DNA of 15,035 bases from positions 1-15,035 of the forward strand of contig DATKTD010000246.1 in assembly GCA_035531315.1 (NCBI GenBank). Direction: 5' to 3'. The number at the start of each line of letters is the position of its first letter. Position 1 is the first letter of the stretch. Both the position numbers and the translations under genes were made by a program. The notes under the pieces were generated by a model, which saw only the letters and a list, made by a program, of their open reading frames with translations, was not told the origin of the DNA and made no database searches. Positions 12,343 to 15,035 of this stretch are shown in pieces. The DNA comes from CAIJMU01 sp035531315. Its GTDB lineage: Bacteria > Spirochaetota > Spirochaetia > Treponematales > Rectinemataceae.

Positions 12343-14391
12343 TCAGGAAGCTGCTGCCGCCCTCCCCCGCCCTTCGGCGCGCTTTTCGATGAGCTGCATC
12401 AGAACGAAGAGAAGGAGGATGCCCGCGCCGATCGCGTCCGTGACGAGACCCGGAATCACCAAAAGGAGCCCGCCCGCGATCGCCATGATCCGCTCGTACC
12501 AACGCGCCCTGACCAGGAACCAGCCTTCGACGCCGATGGCCAGTCCCGTGATGCCGATCATGGCCGAGACGACCATCCAGACAGCTTCGATCGGGCGATC
12601 CTTGAGACCGAAGAGGAGCATCTCGGGGTTGTAGACGAAGATGTAGGGAATCACGAAGGCCGCTATGGCGAGCTTGGTGGCCTGAACCCCTGTCTTGATA
12701 GGGTTCGACTTGGCGATGGCCGCGCCGGCGAAGGCCGCGAGGGCCACCGGCGGCGTCACGTCGGCGAGGACGCCGAAATAGAAGGCGAACATGTTGGCGG
12801 AAAGGAGGATGGCGGCGGACCCCGCCGGGAAGGGGTATGTCCCCTGTCCCGACATTTGGTTGAGGATCATGATGACGGCCGGGGCGGCGATCGTCGATGT
12901 TATGACATAGTTCGCCGTCGTCGGCACGCCCATGCCGAGAATGAGCGAGGTGATCATCGTGAAGACGAGGGTGAGGAGGAGCTTGTTGCCCGCCGCCTCG
13001 ACGAGGATCTCGCCGAGCTTGAGGCCGAGACCCGTTTTCGTCACCACGCCGATGATGATGCCCGCCGCGGCGCAGGCCGCCACGACGCCGAGGGAGCCAC
13101 GCGCGCCCTGTTCGAGACCCCGCACCACGTCCATCGGCGTGAAGCTGGCCGCCTTCTTTTTCATGACCAGCACGATCGAGGCCATCAGGGCTATGGCGAC
13201 GGAGATGATGATGGCCCACATGGCCGCCTTCATCGGCGTCGCCCCCGTGGTCAGGAGCCAGATGATGACGCCCAGGGGAATGACGAGGTAGCCGCGCTTG
13301 AGGAGGAGGTCCTTGGCCTTGGGCAGCTCCGAGCGCTTCATGCCCCGGAGTCCGAGCTTCTTCGCTTCGAGGTGGACCTGGGTGAAGACGGCGAAGTAGT
13401 AGAGGAGGGCGGGAATGGCCGCCGCCAGGGCGATGCGACCGTAGGGGATGTTGGTGAACTCGGCCATGAGGAAGGCCGCCGCGCCCATGATGGGCGGCAT
13501 GAGTTGGCCGCCGGTCGAGGCGGTGGCCTCGACGGCGGCGGCGAACTCGGGCCTGTAGCCGAGCTTCTTCATCATCGGAATGGTGAATGAGCCGGTGCCC
13601 ACGACGTTGCCCACCGATGAGCCCGACACCGTCCCCATCAGGCCGCTCGAGATGACCGCCACCTTGGCCGGCCCCCCCGAGGCCCAGCCCGCGATCGAGT
13701 TCGCGATGTCGATGAAGAATTGACCCAATCCCGTCTTCTCGAGGAATGCCCCAAATAGTATGAACAGGAAGATGAAGGTGCTCGAGACGCCGATCGGCGT
13801 GCCGAAGACGCCCTCGGTGGTGAAGAAGAGATGCTCGACGAGGCTCTTCACGTTGACGCCGCGATGGGCGAACTTTCCGGGCAGGTAGGGTCCCGCGAAG
13901 GCGTAGGCGACGAAGACGAGGGCCACGATGACGATGGGGAGGCCCACGACCCGGCGCGCCGCCTCGAGGACGAGGATGACGCCGATGGCGCCGACGACCA
14001 CGTCGAGGGAGGTGGCCATCCCAGCCCTCTGGGAAATGACGTGGGTCCAGAGGAAGGTGATGTAGAGGGGCGCCCCCGCGCCGAGGAGGGAGAGGAGGGC
14101 ATCGAGCGGATGGAGCCGATCGCGTGGCCAGCTCTTCCTCGTCGGATAGAGGAGGTAGATGAGGGCGAAGGCGAAGGAGAGGTGGATAGTCCGCTGCATC
14201 ATCGCGTCGAGAACGCCGAAGATGGCCGTGTAGACCTGGAAAAGGGAAAAGGCTATCGCGACGGCCGCCACCACCTTGCCGAGGATCCCGACGAGGTTGC
14301 GATGGTCCGCCTCCTTGTCGAATTTCTTCATGATCTCGTCGGCTTTAACGGGAGCGTCCGCGAGGACTACCGGGTCGTTGCTGTCGGCCAT
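12343..14391 (-). CDS. Fused TRAP transporter permease (DctQM fusion, TAXI system)
   Basis: The membrane component of a sodium-driven tripartite uptake system. The 682-residue protein matches fused TRAP permeases: an N-terminal cytoplasmic stretch, then a small four-helix DctQ-like part, then the large DctM-like part. Diagnostic stretches are IGVSSTFIFLFILFGAFLEK, GLMGTVSGSSVGNVVGTG, EATASTGGQLMPPIMGAAAF, LGMGVPTTANYVITS and GVLADVTPPVALAA, which are the conserved transport-core loops. The C-terminal 90 residues (after FGLKDRPIEAVW) add further helices, as in many COG4666 members. The start is ATG 14391-14389, eight bases after GGAGG, five bases past the DUF1850 stop; an ATG at 14820 would merely read across the DUF1850 gene. 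The substrate is not readable. Confidence 0.95.
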   Translation of the reverse strand: MADSNDPVVLADAPVKADEIMKKFDKEADHRNLVGILGKVVAAVAIAFSLFQVYTAIFGVLDAMMQRTIHLSFAFALIYLLYPTRKSWPRDRLHPLDALLSLLGAGAPLYITFLWTHVISQRAGMATSLDVVVGAIGVILVLEAARRVVGLPIVIVALVFVAYAFAGPYLPGKFAHRGVNVKSLVEHLFFTTEGVFGTPIGVSSTFIFLFILFGAFLEKTGLGQFFIDIANSIAGWASGGPAKVAVISSGLMGTVSGSSVGNVVGTGSFTIPMMKKLGYRPEFAAAVEATASTGGQLMPPIMGAAAFLMAEFTNIPYGRIALAAAIPALLYYFAVFTQVHLEAKKLGLRGMKRSELPKAKDLLLKRGYLVIPLGVIIWLLTTGATPMKAAMWAIIISVAIALMASIVLVMKKKAASFTPMDVVRGLEQGARGSLGVVAACAAAGIIIGVVTKTGLGLKLGEILVEAAGNKLLLTLVFTMITSLILGMGVPTTANYVITSTIAAPAVIMILNQMSGQGTYPFPAGSAAILLSANMFAFYFGVLADVTPPVALAAFAGAAIAKSNPIKTGVQATKLAIAAFVIPYIFVYNPEMLLFGLKDRPIEAVWMVVSAMIGITGLAIGVEGWFLVRARWYERIMAIAGGLLLVIPGLVTDAIGAGILLLFVLMQLIEKRAEGRGRAAAAS

Positions 14392-14396
14392 CGAGG

Positions 14397-14897
14397 CTAC
14401 CTCCGAAAACGAATCGCGGGCACGAAACGCCCTTCGAGAATTATGCGGCCCTCTTTGGGCACCCAATCGGTGAAGGGGTGAAAGACGCCGTCCACGACGA
14501 TTCCATGCCCATCCAGTATGGACACCATGATCGGTATCCTGTCGAAACGGCGATCCATCGTCAGGATGAAGACGCCCTTCTCCAGCCTGTAGCCCAGTTC
14601 GGCGTCCTCGGGCATCCCCGTCCCGAGATCCTGGTACCTGAGTTCGGTGAGCCTGAGTCCGGCACGGAAAAGGCCCCTGCGCTCCACCCTGAAGTCCTCC
14701 TCCACCGGCGTGAGATGAAAGGAATGGACGAAGACATGCTCGAAACGCCCCTTGGGAAGATGCAGGGCGGCGAGGAAGCGCCCCTGTCCGTCGCGCAAGA
14801 CGAGCTCCGGCTCGACGCACAACGAAAGGACGAGGACCGCGACCAAGGCGGCCGCGAGGGCCGAAGCCGCGATCGCGATCCTCTTTTTCATGCCCAT
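14397..14897 (-). CDS. DUF1850 protein, TRAP-TAXI accessory
   Basis: A 166-residue protein of the DUF1850 family, which occurs mainly in TAXI-type TRAP operons and has no established biochemical role. A basic start (MGMKKR) and one hydrophobic segment at about residues 7-27 suggest a signal peptide or membrane anchor, with Cys27 near its end; it does not form a clear lipobox. The rest is extracytoplasmic: FLAALHLPKGRFEHVFVHSFHLTPVEEDFRV is the family's recognisable core, and ELRYQDLGTGMPED follows. The start is ATG 14897 or, in frame, ATG 14891; GGGAAG upstream is only a moderate binding site. It lies between the TAXI binding protein and the permease, five bases from the latter. Confidence 0.85.
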   Translation of the reverse strand: MGMKKRIAIAASALAAALVAVLVLSLCVEPELVLRDGQGRFLAALHLPKGRFEHVFVHSFHLTPVEEDFRVERRGLFRAGLRLTELRYQDLGTGMPEDAELGYRLEKGVFILTMDRRFDRIPIMVSILDGHGIVVDGVFHPFTDWVPKEGRIILEGRFVPAIRFRR

Positions 14898-14937
14898 GCT
14901 TCCCAGGGGCCAGGGGGTAGGCGCGGGATTCTCCTTC

Positions 14938-15035
14938 CTAGTTCTTGAATTCGGCGAAGAACTTCTCGGCGCCCGGATGGAGGGGAATGGACATGCCGTC
15001 GGTGCCGGTGGCGATCTTCACGTCGGCTCCCTTCT
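14938..15035 (-). CDS. TAXI-family TRAP solute-binding protein, C-terminal end (truncated by window edge)
   Basis: The frame enters at the window edge and ends at TAG 14940-14938, giving about 31 residues that finish with IPLHPGAEKFFAEFKN. The LHPGA-x-KF-Y/F ending is typical of TAXI-type periplasmic binding proteins. Together with the DUF1850 and fused permease genes it completes the TRAP unit, with the binding protein first in the operon. The stop is 40 bases before the DUF1850 start. The substrate pocket lies outside the window. Confidence 0.88.
   Translation of the reverse strand, partial: KGADVKIATGTDGMSIPLHPGAEKFFAEFKN

Noticed and set aside
12856..13590. 244-residue plus-strand frame opposite the TRAP permease
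   Set aside because: Highly Asp/Glu/His/Arg-rich, as expected from the complement of a hydrophobic membrane gene; no start signal.
14392..14820. N-terminal extension of the TRAP permease to an upstream ATG
   Set aside because: The extension only reads the DUF1850 gene in another frame; ATG 14391 has its own GGAGG site and gives the normal family N-terminus.
1..15035. tRNA, rRNA, prophage, insertion sequence or defence system
   Set aside because: I saw no cloverleaf, rRNA-like segment, transposase, integrase, or nuclease/helicase pair of the kind found in defence islands.

Overview
The window is high-GC bacterial chromosomal DNA carrying seventeen supported protein genes, no RNA genes, no insertion sequence and no phage genes. 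Start sites mostly follow clear GGAGG-type ribosome binding sites. The EF-P fragment, the TAXI-type TRAP operon and a LolD/YbbA-like ABC module show that it is a bacterium. A GC-rich spirochaete is my best guess, from the style of the intergenic hairpins and the adenosine deaminase subtype, but that guess is weak and no marker here fixes the phylum.

Layout. (1) 1-330: the 3' end of efp and its strong intrinsic terminator. (2) 331-657: a gene-free, hairpin-rich spacer that includes a REP-like palindrome. (3) 658-1702: a GNAT acetyltransferase on the minus strand, preceded by a promoter and a seven-codon leader ORF with an ideal ribosome binding site. (4) 1703-2166: a gene-poor spacer with a 21-bp tandem repeat inside nested inverted repeats, then a promoter-like element and an orphan start signal facing right. 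(5) 2167-4110, minus strand: a three-gene operon (two-helix membrane protein, PaaX-like repressor, six-helix membrane protein) behind an AT-rich promoter studded with GTTA/TAAC elements. (6) 4166-4648, minus: a second GNAT enzyme, divergent from (7) 4774-6770, plus: adenosine deaminase and an NnrU-like membrane protein. (8) 6818-9016, minus: a short-chain dehydrogenase followed by an MFS transporter, divergent from (9) 9148-9537, a YciA-like acyl-CoA thioesterase. (10) 9763-12321, plus: an ABC ATPase, an FtsX-type permease and an SGNH hydrolase. (11) 12343-15035, minus: a TAXI solute-binding protein (partial), a DUF1850 protein and a fused TRAP permease.

Functional picture. These are mostly independent small transcription units: nucleoside salvage (adenosine deaminase), small-molecule acetylation (two GNATs), lipid or acyl-CoA metabolism (SDR, thioesterase), and membrane transport (MFS, ABC, TAXI-TRAP). 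The TRAP unit is complete in composition: a periplasmic binding protein delivers substrate to a fused DctQM permease, with DUF1850 as the usual accessory.

The most unusual item is the ABC ATPase. It keeps Walker A, Walker B and the H-loop, but it has lost the Q-loop glutamine, the LSGGQ signature and the D-loop aspartate, while remaining a full-length, well-translated gene next to its permease. Other points of interest are the leader ORF before the first acetyltransferase, the PaaX-like operon of unknown role, and two intergenic regions with mutually exclusive hairpins.
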